The position numbers and the translations under genes were made by a program. Positions 44,580-57,814 of a stretch of DNA of 64,000 nucleotides are shown here, one piece after another. The stretch comes from Aselliscus stoliczkanus (lineage: Eukaryota > Chordata > Mammalia > Chiroptera > Hipposideridae), in contig CM066733.1 in assembly GCA_033961575.1 (NCBI GenBank), positions 140,914,421 through 140,978,420 on the forward strand, read 5' to 3'. Position 1 is the first letter of the stretch. Every line of letters starts with the position of its first letter. The notes below the pieces were generated by a model that saw only the letters and a list, made by a program, of their open reading frames with translations, was not told the DNA's origin and searched no databases.

Positions 44580-47500
44580 CGTTTCTGTCAGCTTACACAG
44601 TAAAGCTTGTGTCTGGCAAATGCCCCCCTCCCCTGCCCCCTTCCTCTCTGGACTGCCTCTCCTGTGAGGAAAACAAACAACACTCTAGGAGAGACAGGTG
44701 TCTTCCTGTCCTCTCCCTCAAGGTTGGGACCTCTGAGGTCAACGCAGCTGTGTAAAACACAAGTACTCTGGGTGGGACACAAAACTATCAGTGTGCCCCG
44801 TTGATGATTATGAGGTCTTCCTGAATTACCTATTCAAAGACAGATAACCCTGGAATAGGTACTTTATTTATAATAGAAGGATTATGGACACTTGGTAGCA
44901 GGAGAAGATCTGAAGCATGCCGATTGGAGATTCTCAGGGCCTCCGGATGGTGAAAGGATTGAAAGGGGTGTAGCATGGAAATTTAGCTCTGACAGTTGAC
45001 CTTCTGTTGTCCCACTGTGGACTCTGGTGCCCAATGATTCTAAGTCTAGGTCTGCATTTGTTTCTTTTTTTCACAGGAATTGCACATCAAGGTGGGGGAT
45101 ATAATCAGCACCGCATTGGATTCAATTCTGATGTAATGATCTTCAATTTGCCTTGACGTCACTGGGCAAATTGTGTTCCATGTAGAAGCTTTATGGAGTT
45201 CCTGGACACAAAAGAAGAACCAAAGCTAATTGCTCTGGATATCCTTTTCACAGGAATCTTCACTGGCCTTTTATGTTCCCCAAGGCATTATGACTCTTCA
45301 TATCATCCATATTTTATAAGTAGAAAAGACAGTGAAATCAATTTCTGAGCCAGGACCTGAGTCTAGGACCTGACTCCCACACACGGTGATTTAATTAACA
45401 AGATATTGAAAACAAACATACCCATATCAAAACTAAATTAACCCTAAATTGACTTGCAGTTCACTTATCAAATGCTTAATTTCATTTCCAACCAGAAATG
45501 GAAAGATGTAGAACAAGCCCACATGGGTAATTTTTAAAAGTCTAAGTCACCACAACCCAAATGCCTCATCATCTTTGGGTGCTTAATCTGTCCCCAAGTC
45601 TCTCTCAGACATTTCAGAGTTTAAAGAGCTGGCCACACCCCCATCTGCCCTGCCCCCACTTCTCAACATAGGAGTATCTTATGCAGGTAAATATTATAAA
45701 CAACAGATGCTAGTATTTCTTCCCTTCCTTAGTGAGGCCACACAATCATACTCCTTGGGGAAACAGAACTGACTGATGTCTCAACACTAAAGTAACTTTC
45801 AGTTGCTTCCTACATTTGGTCAAACGCCGTTAATATTTGTTAAACAACATAACACATTTGAGAAATAGGGGAAAGCAGGCTTCAGAAAGAGGCAGAAGGC
45901 AAATGGCACTTTTCAGGGTGAGCCTCAATGCAAAGTACATCAAAATCAATGCATCTGATCTAATTGTTGTAGAAGCTCATAAGAGGACCCTGACGTGGCA
46001 TAATATGAACAGCAATATCCAAGCAACTTAAGATGTCTGCAAAGATATGGATCTTAGGATCAGGGATGGGGGCCAAGTTGGCGGGGAGGGGGCTGGTGGT
46101 CAAAGAATTGACCGAGACAGGGATCTGGTCAAGAAAAGCTTCTTTATTCTATAGGGGCCCCTGAGGCCCAAGCAGCCCTGAGAATATCCACAGGAATGCC
46201 CAGCCTCAGGCTTTGCTGCAGTGAGAGCAGGTGTCCTGAGCCAGGAGGGATGGGACGGGCCCACATTCCAGGTCAGGAAAAATACTCTTAGTTTTGACCC
46301 TCTACTTTTGCCTCTGTTCTTGAGGTCCTGGCTTGGACACCGTTGTTTCGCTTTGCTATTTTCACTGACAGAAGCAAATTCTTCCCCCTGCCGCCCACCC
46401 CCCCAGCAAAATCAAATGAATTCATCTTGATAAGCACAGCAAAATAAAATAATTTTAAGTGAAGAGCTCATTACATTGTATAATACATTTTAAATTATTT
46501 CAAACCATTTTTATAATCCATTACTGAAACTTCACTATGCATTTTCTGAGTGATTCAATTTATCGCTACTTAGTACTGGGGGGAAATAGGGACAGAGCGC
46601 ATTTCCCCAGGTCTCACAGCCCAGAACGGGAAGTTAGAGCTGAGGTCTCTTGATTCTGTATTTGCCCCCTGTCAGCAACACCGTGACCAAATCAGTTGCA
46701 CCTTAGAGGTGATTAACCCATCATTTTATAAAGGAACGCACCTAATGCAGACAATGTTAATCACTGCAGTCAGAAAAGCTGGGAGTCAACAAATCCAGTC
46801 TGGTGCCCATACCGCTTTGATGTGGCATCTTGCATTAAAAAGAGCAACATACCATACGGAACCAACACCTCCTTTTTTAGAATGTTTAGAATGTTTTCCT
46901 TCTCAAGTTGGGCAGTTCACCTCCAGCAATTCCGAATGACATGGCCCCACATGCCATATTTCTGTATAGTTGCTACACATTACATACAGGTTAGTAAAAG
47001 ATCAGCTTTCCTTGCTTGCAAGTACAAGTATACCTAATCAGTGAAATCATTCAAAACTTGGAGCCTCTGAATATATGGAGAGAAGAGGAAGGTGGATAGA
47101 TAATGGAAGAGGTTTTGAGGGATGAAAAGGTGAGGCTGCAGATCCTGAACCCATCCAATAGGCATCAGGGATTCTTGGGTCAAGGACGGGGTGGTGAGTG
47201 GAAGAGAAGAGGCAGCTACTGTGTTTGTGGGGATCAGTAAATCCTAAAGGGAAATACTTTACTCATATTTTTACAGTGGTGCTCAAATTGAGGTGGACTA
47301 AAAAGATGGTTTAGTTTCTAATGTTAGATTAAAAGGCACTTCAAAAAGTCACCTATATTATGATAATAATATTTGTGATTTAGAGAACAATGGCTTTCTG
47401 TGTCCTATTTAATTCACAAATCCATTTAAATAGTAAAGTATACCATAAAATGTTCTCCTATAAACCACCAAGAAACATAACTTACAGTTTTTAATAAAAG

Positions 47501-48700
47501 AAAAACTACCCTTTGACATCATGTTTAGAAATAAGGCATTTAAGCTTAAAAAACAAACAAACCCAGATCTCTCACAGCAGTCCATCAGTCCAAGTTGTTC
47601 ACTAATAGTATTTCTGCAAATTGCCCTGGTTAATATTAATTACATTTTTCATTAATATTAATGTCAACTTTAGACTCAGAATGAGCTGCGGAAGGGGCAA
47701 AACCTGAGGAATGTACTGTCATTCAGAGGCGCTGGTGGCAGGGAGGCAAAAGCCATGGCACTGAGGTCAGCACCAGAAACACACTCATTTGGAGAATGAA
47801 TGCCTGCTCATAGGGAAAGGCAGGGCCAGAGCCGAGACTTGTGTCTTAGGAACCCTGAGAGGCCGCACTGGGCTTTGACCTCCCCCAGGCTGTTTGCCTC
47901 TGGCTGTGTGACCTGAGCTCCCATGCCAGCTTTCTGCCATGACTGCTGCTGGCTGCCTCCTGCTCCGGCCCGAGCCAGGCTGGCCCTGGTCCACTGGTTT
48001 GGTCGTGACCCTCTGGTGTGGCCCTGGCTACCTCCTCAGTCTCTTGTCTTCCCTGACTCTCTTGGGAATAAAGAACAGAAGCTTACTAAAAGCCAGAGGA
48101 CTAGATACATGGAGAAGATTTTTGTTTTTAATTGATAGAAGTGACTCCATTATAATAGGACCCTGTAAGATAAAACCATTAAATATTTGGTAATACAACC
48201 ATATATATGTGTCTACTAGCTTCCCCTATGAATACATTTGAATTTTTAAGAGTTGGAAACAAGATTACATGGAATAAAATTCATACAGTAGGTATGATCA
48301 CATTGAATAGAAGAGAAGGATGGAAAACCGGAAGGCAGTGAACATTTTTAAGGACAGCAACAGATGACAGAAATTTACAGAGGTCTATGGTTTGTATTGA
48401 ATACCTTAGAATTTTTAGGTTAACATAAAACTGTATGGTGACTCTGTTAATAATGACTCAGAAGCTCAGGGAGACCTACCTCAGTGTATCAAGCTAAAAC
48501 TAGCTTAGGGTGGATCAAGTGTTCAGACTGTTGCCAGCCATGATGATTTCCAAGTAAGATGTCAGCAGGTTTGCTTCAGACCACCTGGGAATTTAAAAAG
48601 CACTCATGCTGTGAGTTTCTGTCTTTGCCTTGGCTTCTCTAATGAAGATTTATTTTTCTGCATTAGAAAAGAAATTTCCATAGAATGACAAAGTTAGTTT
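44580..48700. other. Intergenic, little recognised
   Basis: About 4 kb with no gene. A MIR-like reverse fragment may lie at 46,600-46,690 (CCCCAGGTCTCACAGCCC). A GC-richer stretch at 46,070-46,270 and another at 47,690-48,060 are of unknown origin. A lone perfect CRE-type TGACGTCA occurs at 45,154-45,161. Confidence 0.4.
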
Positions 48701-48736
48701 TAAAAAATCATTGTACATTAAAAAAGTTTTTTTTGA

Positions 48737-48844
48737 GGGCCGGCTGAGTGGCGCGGTGGTTAAGCACTGGTTTGGGAAGCCAGCCGCCCCGGTTTGGGTC
48801 CCACATATGAGGGCCAGTGACATTGCCCTCAAAAAAAAAAAAAA
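48737..48844 (+). mobile_element. Short-form tRNA-derived SINE
   Basis: GGGCCGGCTGAGTGGCGCGG to GACATTGCCCTC plus A tail. A TTTTTTTTGA duplication flanks it (48,727-48,736 and 48,846-48,855). Confidence 0.93.
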
Positions 48845-48855
48845 TTTTTTTTTGA

Positions 48856-49320
48856 ATACTTCCTATAAGTGGAATCATGAAGTATTTGTCCGACAGCTGG
48901 CTTATTGCACTTAGCATGATGTCCTCCAGATTTACCCATGTTGTTGCAAATAACAGAATTTCCTTCTTCTTTAAGGCTGATATGTATCCACCACATTTTC
49001 TTTATCTATCCGTCCATCAGTGGACATTTAGGTTGTTTCCATATCTTGGCTATTATGAGTAATGCTGTAATGAACATGGAAATGTAGATATTGCTTCAAG
49101 ATCCAGATTTCAATTATTTTGGATGTGTACCCAGAAGTGGTTGCTTGGGGCTGAGGGAGCAGGAAATGGGGAACTCATGTTTAACTGGTATAAAGTTTCA
49201 GTTACACAAGATGAATACATTGTAGAGATCTGCTTCACAACACAGTGCCCACAGTTAACAGTGCTGTATTTCTGGTGCATTTAAAATTTTGTTAAAAGGT
49301 AGATCTGATATTCAATGTTC
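48856..49320 (+). mobile_element. L1M 3' region fragment
   Basis: TTAGCATGATGTCCTCCAGA, TCTTTATCTATCCGTCCATC, GTGGACATTTAGGTTGTTTC, ATGAGTAATGCTGTAATGAA and ACACAGTGCCCACAGTTAAC follow the L1 3' UTR order. The SINE at 48,737 is inserted at its left edge. Confidence 0.8.
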
Positions 49321-49659
49321 TTAGCATAACAAATTTTAAAAAAAAATTTAAAAACAACCTTAAGTTCCATCTATGCATAGGAGTCAGCCCATGATTTTTA
49401 TCTGTCTGTAGTGTCAGAGCTTGGGCAGAAAGATCATAGTTAGTATTACAAAAATGGTGGATTGAGTTATTACTCAATATTTAGTAAAAATCTTTAATCA
49501 TGAAAAGTAGTACAACGTAATTTGTTTACATAAGTGTGCTTATTTATATTAAGCACTATATAATGCATGCCTGAATTTGTAAGAATTATTGAACTATTAG
49601 ATATATTGGTATAAATAAAAGAGATTCATGATAAAAAAAAAAGATAAAAAATAAATGTT

Positions 49660-50960
49660 TTATCAGGGAAAATTTCAAACACGTTGAAAAGTAGAGAGAC
49701 TAGAATGCGAAACCTTCCTCTACCCATCCATCACCCAGCTTCAATAATTATAACCTTGTGGACAATCTTGTTTCATCAGTACCCTTGCTCTGTGCACCTA
49801 GATTATTTAGAAGCCAACTCTAGACTCTGTATCATTTCCTTATGTATCACTAAAAGATATAGGCTATTTCTGTAAATACATCCACAATATCATCACACCT
49901 TAAAAGTCATAATTCAGTATTCTCATGATACATCAGGTTAGTGTTGAAACTAGTATTAGAAATCTATGTAGCATATCTCTCTTTTTCTACTGACTGAGAT
50001 GTACACTTGACAAATAGCCCCTCTTGGAGGTTATATCAGAGAGTAGTTCAAAACTTGTGTTCTTAAGTGTTTTATAAGGATCTTATAATGTTGATATTGG
50101 CCTTCAGATACACTGCCTTATAATTTTTGGTCAACTAAAATAATTGTCAAATTATCTGGAAGAAATATTTGGGAACTTTTGACATTCATTATTTTCTAAC
50201 TATGATGATTTTGGGTCTGCCTATAGAAATTCTCTTACTCACCTCCAAAAAGAACGGCTTCAGGAAAAATGTCTCTCAGTGCTTTATTTTTCACAAGTTA
50301 TTCATTCTAACCCTAGCTCTTCCCTGCAGGAGTCGTATAATTATGTCCTTAATTGGCAACTACGAAGAGCTGCTAGCTACTTGCCAGGAAGTACATTCTT
50401 GAATTCTGTGTTACTCAAGTATCTATTAAAAGCTCAACTAAGAGAAACAATGTCCATGGATGATTTCAGCAAGATACACATTTCATGCATTCCTTCATAT
50501 TTTGTTTCCACTGTATTCCCAACATCTGTGTTTGGCAAGGGTACTCCGTGAGATTTGTTAATTGAATGAGTGCATGAAATCTATCTCTGGATTGAGTCTC
50601 TTAAGAGCGAAGAGATATATTTCTGGAATATATTGTTTTCTAAAGAATTATTGTTCCTGAGCTGTATTTAGTATGATGTCCTGGGATTATACTGAGAATT
50701 GCTCTACTAATTCCCCTATGGAATTGATGTTACTAGAACTCACAGTCTCTACTTTATGAATCACCTAAATAACATTTTTTTTCTGGTCCTAGTATAAGGA
50801 ATAGTCTTGGGTATGTTGAGAAATCAATTTGTTTTTTATTTTATGGATACTATGAATTGTATTTCATAGTATCAGATTTCCCTTTTCACATTCCCTGTCA
50901 TAGAGTGTAATTTGTAGCTCCCAAAATGACAATATAATTGCATTGTCAGTTAATTCATTA
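49660..50960 (+). mobile_element. L1M 3' region fragments (patchy)
   Basis: CATCACCCAGCTTCAATAAT, ACAATCTTGTTTCATCAGTA, AACATTTTTTTTCTGGTCCT and GTATAAGGAATAGTCTTG are recognisable L1 3' segments, with poorly matching DNA between them. Confidence 0.5.
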
Positions 50961-51479
50961 ATTGAATTAATTTCAATTAATATGTTTTATGCCCCCATAT
51001 TGATTTTTCCTTTTTCACTCTCATATAATTTGTAGTTTATGACTTACTAGCATATTTTATTGGTAGCTTATTAATATATTGTATATATTCCTTTAAGTAA
51101 TCTTAAATCTCTTTTTCAAGAAGATAGAGTATTAAGAAATAAGTTTTAATCCATCAGTTAAATAAAATATTAAGTTTATAGCATAGACAAATTTGACAAG
51201 ATGGAAGTATCTGCTTCAAAAGCCACTGAGACAAAACAATACCATGGGAAATATTTACTGCTTGTTCTGCCAACCACCTCCTGCCCTCTTCTGGAAAAAA
51301 GCGACCCTTTTTCTCTGGAAGCTGTCCAGCACGCCACTGCAATCATGCAGTTTTCTGACCAATGCTGCCTCCGAGGAAGTGTGGAGTGCTTCAGAGATGG
51401 GCAACCAAGCCAAGCTTTTCTCATCAGGCATTTCTTGGGCTGTTTGTTTGTTAGCTGAGGAGGAGGGCATAGTACATAT

Positions 51480-51840
51480 GAGCTAATCCTATCCTGTGAT
51501 GGAACTGAGATCTAAAACTTGGGAACTGGGAGAGATCATATTTCCTGCCACATGGAGAAAGCCTAGCTCTGTGGGAGAAACCGTTGGTCAAGAAAAAAGT
51601 GCAAAGCAATAGCAAGTGAGAAAGAGAAAATAAGTGCGAGAGAGGGAGGGACCTGGCAGCATTCAAGTCCCTGGTTCGGTTGGTTCCGGAGATCCGACTG
51701 TGAACCTACTTTTCACATGGTTTGGATGCTCACTCCTTCTTTAGATTTTGTAAGATAACTTCTTTCCCTTTGTTCTACGTTGGCTCAATCTGGGTTTCTG
51801 TCACTTTCAAGCGAGAGTCCTTCCTGATGTGTGTTTCTTG
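51480..51840 (+). mobile_element. MaLR-type LTR remnant
   Basis: AGAGAGGGAGGGACCTGGCA, GCATTCAAGTCCCTGG and the 3' phrase CAATCTGGGTTTCTGTCACT, AAGCGAGAGTCCTTCC match a widespread solitary LTR ending. Left boundary uncertain. Confidence 0.5.
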
Positions 51841-52224
51841 AAAGTTTTATCGTGTGGAACCTGGAACATCTGCCTGCTTGTGAAGAGAAGCTTGGCCCTA
51901 ATCCTGGTCAGCCCCACAGCCTACCTTTGCACAAACATGATTTACTCTTCGTCTTGAAAAGGGTACATCTGCCTCTAATTAAATGATTAAAAGAAATTTA
52001 GCAGTGCCTCTTATAGACCTGGTATATAAAACATTTGCATTGTCTTTTGCAATTTACCAGTATTTGTCAGCCACCTCAAACTTGAATTGTTTGCTCTCCT
52101 GAGTGTGTACAAAAAGTGGACTGACACAATGCTTTTTGGAGATGTAGGGACATGATAACTAGCATTTTTCCAGATTGTTCTACTTCTATGTATATATTAA
52201 ATCAACAAAACTCTACACGCCTGG

Positions 52225-52430
52225 GTGGGTAGAGTGAAAAGAACATGGACAGTAGATCAGGCAGACCTGGACCATGTCTTAGCTCTGCACCTAGGCCAAG
52301 TTCCTTAGCATCTTTCAGTTCCCTGCTAGGTAACTAGTGAGAGAACAATAGCATTTACCTCACCATGTTGTTGGGGAACGTATGTGTGCAGTGTCAACAT
52401 ACAGTATGGGGACGCTATTATCACTACTCT
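52225..52430 (+). mobile_element. MIR SINE, nearly full length
   Basis: AGATCAGGCAGACCTGGACC, TTAGCTCTGCACCTAGGCCA, AGTTCCTTAGCATCTTTCAG and ATTTACCTCACCATGTTGTT follow the MIR consensus from tRNA-like part to core. Confidence 0.8.
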
Positions 52431-54650
52431 CATGTTGGCTCCTATAGAAAGACTTTTTGAGAGATTTAATAATTTGCCTTCAGCTTTTGTAACACACACA
52501 CACATACACACACACACACACTCTCACACAAGCTGTATGTATGTATGTATCTATATCCTTTGTACAGCTATTACCTAATTCCCTTTGAAGAAATATTCTT
52601 ACAATATATCCCTTTTAGGATTTTTCCCTAGAGGAAGAATAAAGACATTTCTCAATTGCTGGTTTTCTTTTTTATCGAATGATAAAAGCTGTGCGAACTC
52701 ATTTTGTTCGCCTGCCCCCATCGTCTTTCTGTCTTTCTCATCCCCTCCCCCTCCCTTGATTGTCAGTGAAAATAGAGGTAAACTTAAAGCTCACTTGCTT
52801 ACAACTAGGCTAACCTACCCTACTTGCTACCTCCTTAATTACTTAACATTTATGATTTTATTGATCCTATTGTAAGCATTCTCAGATCCTTCCTGGAAGT
52901 AAGCTTCAGGGCCTGAACAATGCATGTAAGGAAGGCCCCTGCTGTTTTAGCAGTGCTCACATGGAGAATGGCCTAGCCAGGGGCAAGAGGATAGCAGCCT
53001 CAGTGTCCGATGGCTGTTGGACAGCATGTCCAGCCTCCCTGAAGATCTCTACTCAGGTAGCAGAAACACATTGCAGCTGCTGTACTCTTTCCTAGTCAGG
53101 TTTCCTGAGAGGTGTCCCATATTTCAGACCCCCACATTTCACACAGCCCTTTGCCTGCTGTCTGGGGAGAAGAACCATGATGCCAACATTTCTGCAGTTT
53201 CATTCGAGGTGTCCCTGCTGAGGCTGCATTAGACAAAGGAAGGCCATTTCTGGGTTGGACAGATAGACACTTAGAGAATCAACATCTTTGCTATTGACTG
53301 AGAGACCATCCTTAACCTCTTCTCTCCAAAGAAGGCTTTGACCCTCCTTTGTGTCTTTCTTCCTCTATTTTCATGACACCTACACTTGTTTCCATGCCTG
53401 ATCTCCCTATGACAACAGAAGCGCCTTGAAATTAGAAGCTGGGTTTTGCCCCTCTACCAGCCTCCAGCCTATCTCACAATGCTAGTACACAGTTTTCAGC
53501 ACATGTTAAAGGAATCAATGAATGAGCATCAGTCTTTGTTGAGAATATTCTCAGCACAGCAAGACGAAAAGATCATTGAATGAATACTTCACATATTTCA
53601 TTGATCTAAAACTCAAGAGGTAAAAATATACAAATAATTATTTACTACCAGAAATAAAATGCAAATAGAAATTAGTCACCACAAAAGGTATTTTGTTCTC
53701 ATTTCTAGGAATCAGCTTTATTTCATTTGTCAGTGACCCTTAATCTCAGGGTGATGTCTTGCATTTAAAGGAAGATAATTTACCTAAGAAAAAAGTTCAC
53801 TTTGAAATGTCTTGCTATATCTCTGTTTTACAAAATCTTTTTTTTTTTCCCCCTACCTTTTTTCTCTGAAAGAAAAATAAAAGCCGGGAAGGTTTTCTGG
53901 GACAGAAGTTCCCAAGTTTCTACTTAAAGCATCCTGTGCCATTGTCCGCCCCTCTGCCAGCCGAGGGGCCTCTGTTTCAGCTTCAGATATTCTGGCCCCT
54001 GGAGGACCTCTCGGGACAATCACTGTCTGGTCACCATTCTGCTCCACGATTCCTTTGGGGCTCTACCGAGTAATGGTTATTGAATACTAGGAAACTATCC
54101 TTGATTAAAAAGAGGGTATGTTCTAGTGGTGAGACATATTTCCATATCCTTTCAAGTAAGGTTTACAAAAAAAAAAAAAACATTTTGCATTTCCAAATTC
54201 CAGACACTGTTTGCTGACAATTTTCTGAGAAAAATCAACCACACACTCTCTTACTTGGTCAGAAGAAGTGAGTCTGAATGAGTCAACATAACCTTCACCT
54301 CCCTTATTTATCTGCATCTCATGACAATGTCTCAGTTGCAAGGAATGAATTGATATGATTGATTATTTTCCTAGAAGCTGTATCCTCCAAAACGTAGGTC
54401 AGGAAACCTGGGCAAAAGCTCAAGGGAATTAATTTCTTTTATTTATTTATTTTTTAATTATTTTAGGAAAGAACTCTGTATTACTAATTTCAAATAATCC
54501 TCCATAGGTGTTTTGCTTTTATTTGCATTATAAGTACACTCTCTTGCATTATAAGTATAAGCTACAAATACTTCCTGGTCTCTCATTATTGTTAATTGGG
54601 CTTTGAAAGTCCAAACAAGACCAAACTAGCATTATATTGGGAACAGTAAC
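52431..54650. other. Intergenic, nothing recognised
   Basis: A CA microsatellite at about 52,491-52,528 and otherwise no gene or repeat that I can name. The open frame at 53,017-53,232 has no recognisable domain. Confidence 0.4.
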
Positions 54651-55245
54651 TCTGATGGTTAATTTCTGGGTCAACGGCTAGGCTACAGTACCCAGATATT
54701 TGGTCAAACATCATTCTAGATGTTTCTAGGGAGGTATTTTGCAGATGAGATTAACATTTAAATCAGTAGACTTTGAGGAAAGCAGGTTACTCTCCTTAAT
54801 TAAGTGGACATTATCCTATCCACTTTATTAGAATAAAGCAGTTGAAAACCTTATTAGAATAAAACTGACCTCTGGAAGAGAGGGCTTTCTGCCAGCAGAT
54901 GACCTTTGGACTTGAATTGCACCTCCATCCGTCTCCAGCCTGCTGGCCTACTTTGCAGATCTTGAACTTGCCTGCCCCACAATCGTGTAAACCAACTCCT
55001 TAAAATCTCTCTCCCTCTGCCTCTCTGATATATATGTAGATATACATGTGGATATACATACATATATATATATATATATATATGTCAGATATATGTCAAA
55101 AGATATATAGCAGAAGGGGTTGTATATAATTTTATATTTTATATATACAATTTTACAAATTATACAAAATTATATGTTTTTATAATAAAAATCATATATA
55201 TCCCATTGATTCTGTTTCTCTGGAGAATCCTGATTAGTATTGCGA
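54651..55245 (+). mobile_element. Old LTR-like dispersed repeat with TA microsatellite
   Basis: TGATGGTTAATTTCTGGGTC, CCAGATATTTGGTCAAACAT, GATTAACATTTAAATCAGTA, TCTGCCAGCAGATGACCTTT and, after a TA-rich tract (55,025-55,200), TTCTGTTTCTCTGGAGAATC and CTGATTAGTAT are in the order of a common mammalian repeat. Family name uncertain. Confidence 0.65.
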
Positions 55246-55249
55246 CTGC

Positions 55250-57360
55250 TGTGATCTTTTATCCTATTTGGTCAGTGAAATCTGAACAGCCACAAGGAGT
55301 GACGCCAGGTAGACGTCTGTGTTTTAATGGCTCCGTTTTCATAATGTGTTACAATATATTCAACACCAAGGGAAGTAGTGTGTTTTAAGCCTGGAATATT
55401 TATTTATTTAGTATAAAAATTGGGCTTTCCTGAGACGGTAATTGCATGTATACTGACCAGCGATGTTTCCTTTAGGTTAACAGGCATTTCAGAACCGCAC
55501 GTGTTTCTTTCCTCGCTGCAATTCAAGCAATGGCTATGATTTTAAAACTTCTCATGGTTTGAGTTGCGACTATTAGTGTCCCAACTGCAATTTAGCAACA
55601 GAAGAGATTCACTGACATAACCACCATTCTATCAGGAGCTCATTTCCCAGGATTCTTATCTAAATACTTGCACTTCAGTTTCCCTTCTACCACTGGAAGT
55701 CAACAAATGCAGGGAGCAGGACTGGGGACAAAGGGAAAGCTTATCCTGGACAGTTGGCGTGATGGTGGGCAGTTATATTCTGAGCTTGACTGAGGCAACA
55801 CAGGTGCTTTTGACTTCCCCACTCCTCACCACAGAATGTGACAAGAAGGGCCAGGGCAGAGCTAGGCAAAGGCAACTTTAGATTTCCTGTCACCCCTCCA
55901 CACCCCTCCTTGCTCATCACGTTTTTAATGACCTCCGTGGTGTTCTGAAACATGTGCCTTCCTTCCCAGGGGCTGATATTCTCCCAGTTCCTCTGGTTGG
56001 TGCGAGCTTTTCCCTGGTTCCCAACCTGCTCTGTCTTCCTTGGGCACCTCTGTGCCCACTGTCCATTGCAATAAGCCTAGGGGAACAGTCAAGTGGAAAA
56101 GTAGAACCGAACAAGATAATGGATCACTAATCATTTAATATAAAGTTTTCTAACTTTTGATTCATTGCAGTTCCACTAATCACTTACTATCAAGGAGCTT
56201 TTGTATATGTTACTGTATGTAACCATGTCCGCTGCAATAGTACTTTAGAAATATAGGTTATTTGTGGGGTGACCATGTAGTTCATCATCCACACTGGAAG
56301 CCCTCTTGAGAGTAAAAGGGAGCACTATTAATAATTATTCTAGGCAAACCAGTATGTGCAGACATCTAGTTATTAGACACTTATTTTTCTTGCTTCCTCC
56401 ACTGTTGGCTAAATTTCTCTTAATACCATAAGGCTGCTCTGAATGAGAGGATATTGTGGTTATTTTTTATCTAAGCACCCAAACTGTCTTTGCTCAGAAC
56501 TGTTCAAATAAAAAATGACATGTAATCATTAAAGCCTATATTTGCAAAACATCCTCACAGAACTCAGTGGGATGTTTCTGATCCAGAAAGCAGTCTTTGA
56601 TTGGAGAAGCTCACGCAGGGGGAAATGACACCCTCACATCATGAGGTCTATCCCATGGGGAGCCCGGAAGTGGACAGCTCCTTTCCAGCTGTCATCTTCT
56701 AGCTCAATGAACCTCACTCTCCATTTGGGGAGAGTCCACAGTGTAGCCTGATTAAACGAAAAGATGGAATAAAATGTGTTAAAAACGAAGTTCCCATTCA
56801 TTTCATAAGAAATAGATAGCATATCACACTTCTAGAAAGAAGAGGGGGTTGGTAAGGATGTCACAGAATCCATCTCGTGATGAGATTGAGATTCAGAAAG
56901 AAAGGAGGCTGCTTCTTTTTTCCGTCTCTGGTCTCTTTCACAACTTTGACGGTTAGGGGATTGTTTAACTTGTGAAATGCCGTTTGTACAACCTGCTTTG
57001 GAAGGCATTTTGTTTATGGTCTGATACCGTGCAGCTTGCTTGCCTTCCTTTTGTTTCTTTCCTTCCTTTCTCCCTCCTTTCCTTCCCTCCTTCTCTTTCT
57101 CTTTTCTCCTTCCCCTTCCCCCCTTCTTTTTCTTTCTTGCTGAACACGGAAATAACTAGTTGTTTTCTGTCTTGACAGCCCTTTCTCCCCACTCCCTCCA
57201 CCCCTGCTTCTCCCTTGCCTCCACTCTTAAAATCAGCTGTACAAGAACAATAGACTAAGAGTAAATGTATATTTATTTAACAGTAATGAAATAAAGGCTT
57301 TCCCCTTAAAGTATGTATAAAGGTGCTTGTCAATCTTTTATTAAAAGTATCTGATGTAAA
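55250..57360. other. Intergenic, nothing recognised
   Basis: No gene. A pyrimidine-rich tract occurs at 57,037-57,140. Confidence 0.4.
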
Positions 57361-57371
57361 GAAAGTTTTGA

Positions 57372-57482
57372 GGCTGGCAGAGTGGTGCAGTGGTTAAGAG
57401 CTGGCTTGGGATGCCAGCGGCCCGGGTTCGGATCCCACATGTGAGGGCCAGTGACACTGCCCTCAAAAAAAAATAAAAATAA
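57372..57482 (+). mobile_element. Short-form tRNA-derived SINE
   Basis: GGCTGGCAGAGTGGTGCAGT to GACACTGCCCTC plus an A-rich tail. B-box GGTTCGGATCC. A 10-bp duplication AAAGTTTTGA flanks it (57,362-57,371 and 57,483-57,492). Confidence 0.93.
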
Positions 57483-57772
57483 AAAGTTTTGAATGATCCT
57501 TAAGTGGGTTTTGGTCATAGCATACAATGTACTTGTATAAGCTCGTGAAACAGACTAACCTTTTAATTTAGTCAGTTCCCAAAATGTCATTCTGATTCTC
57601 ATTTGATTTTTTTTTTGCCTGCTATATTAGGCAGTTAATCTCCATTAAGATATATTCTGAGCAAAGTATTGTTTTATTTTTGTTTTCACTGGAAATAATG
57701 TCAATTGATAGTCATTTGAATTTAAATTAAGCCAATTTAAAAATATGTTTTAATACTTAAAGTATACTGGGA

Positions 57773-57773
<1 letters not shown>

Positions 57774-57812
<39 letters not shown>
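57774..57812. repeat. (TG)n microsatellite
   Basis: Uninterrupted dinucleotide run of about 39 bases. Confidence 0.98.

Positions 57813-57814
<2 letters not shown>

Noticed and set aside
45154..45161. Perfect CRE (TGACGTCA)
   Set aside because: A single 8-base match in intergenic DNA, with no promoter features or other sites around it.
51193..51486. Several overlapping 70-97 codon frames
   Set aside because: Overlap on both strands next to an LTR-like remnant; no recognisable product.
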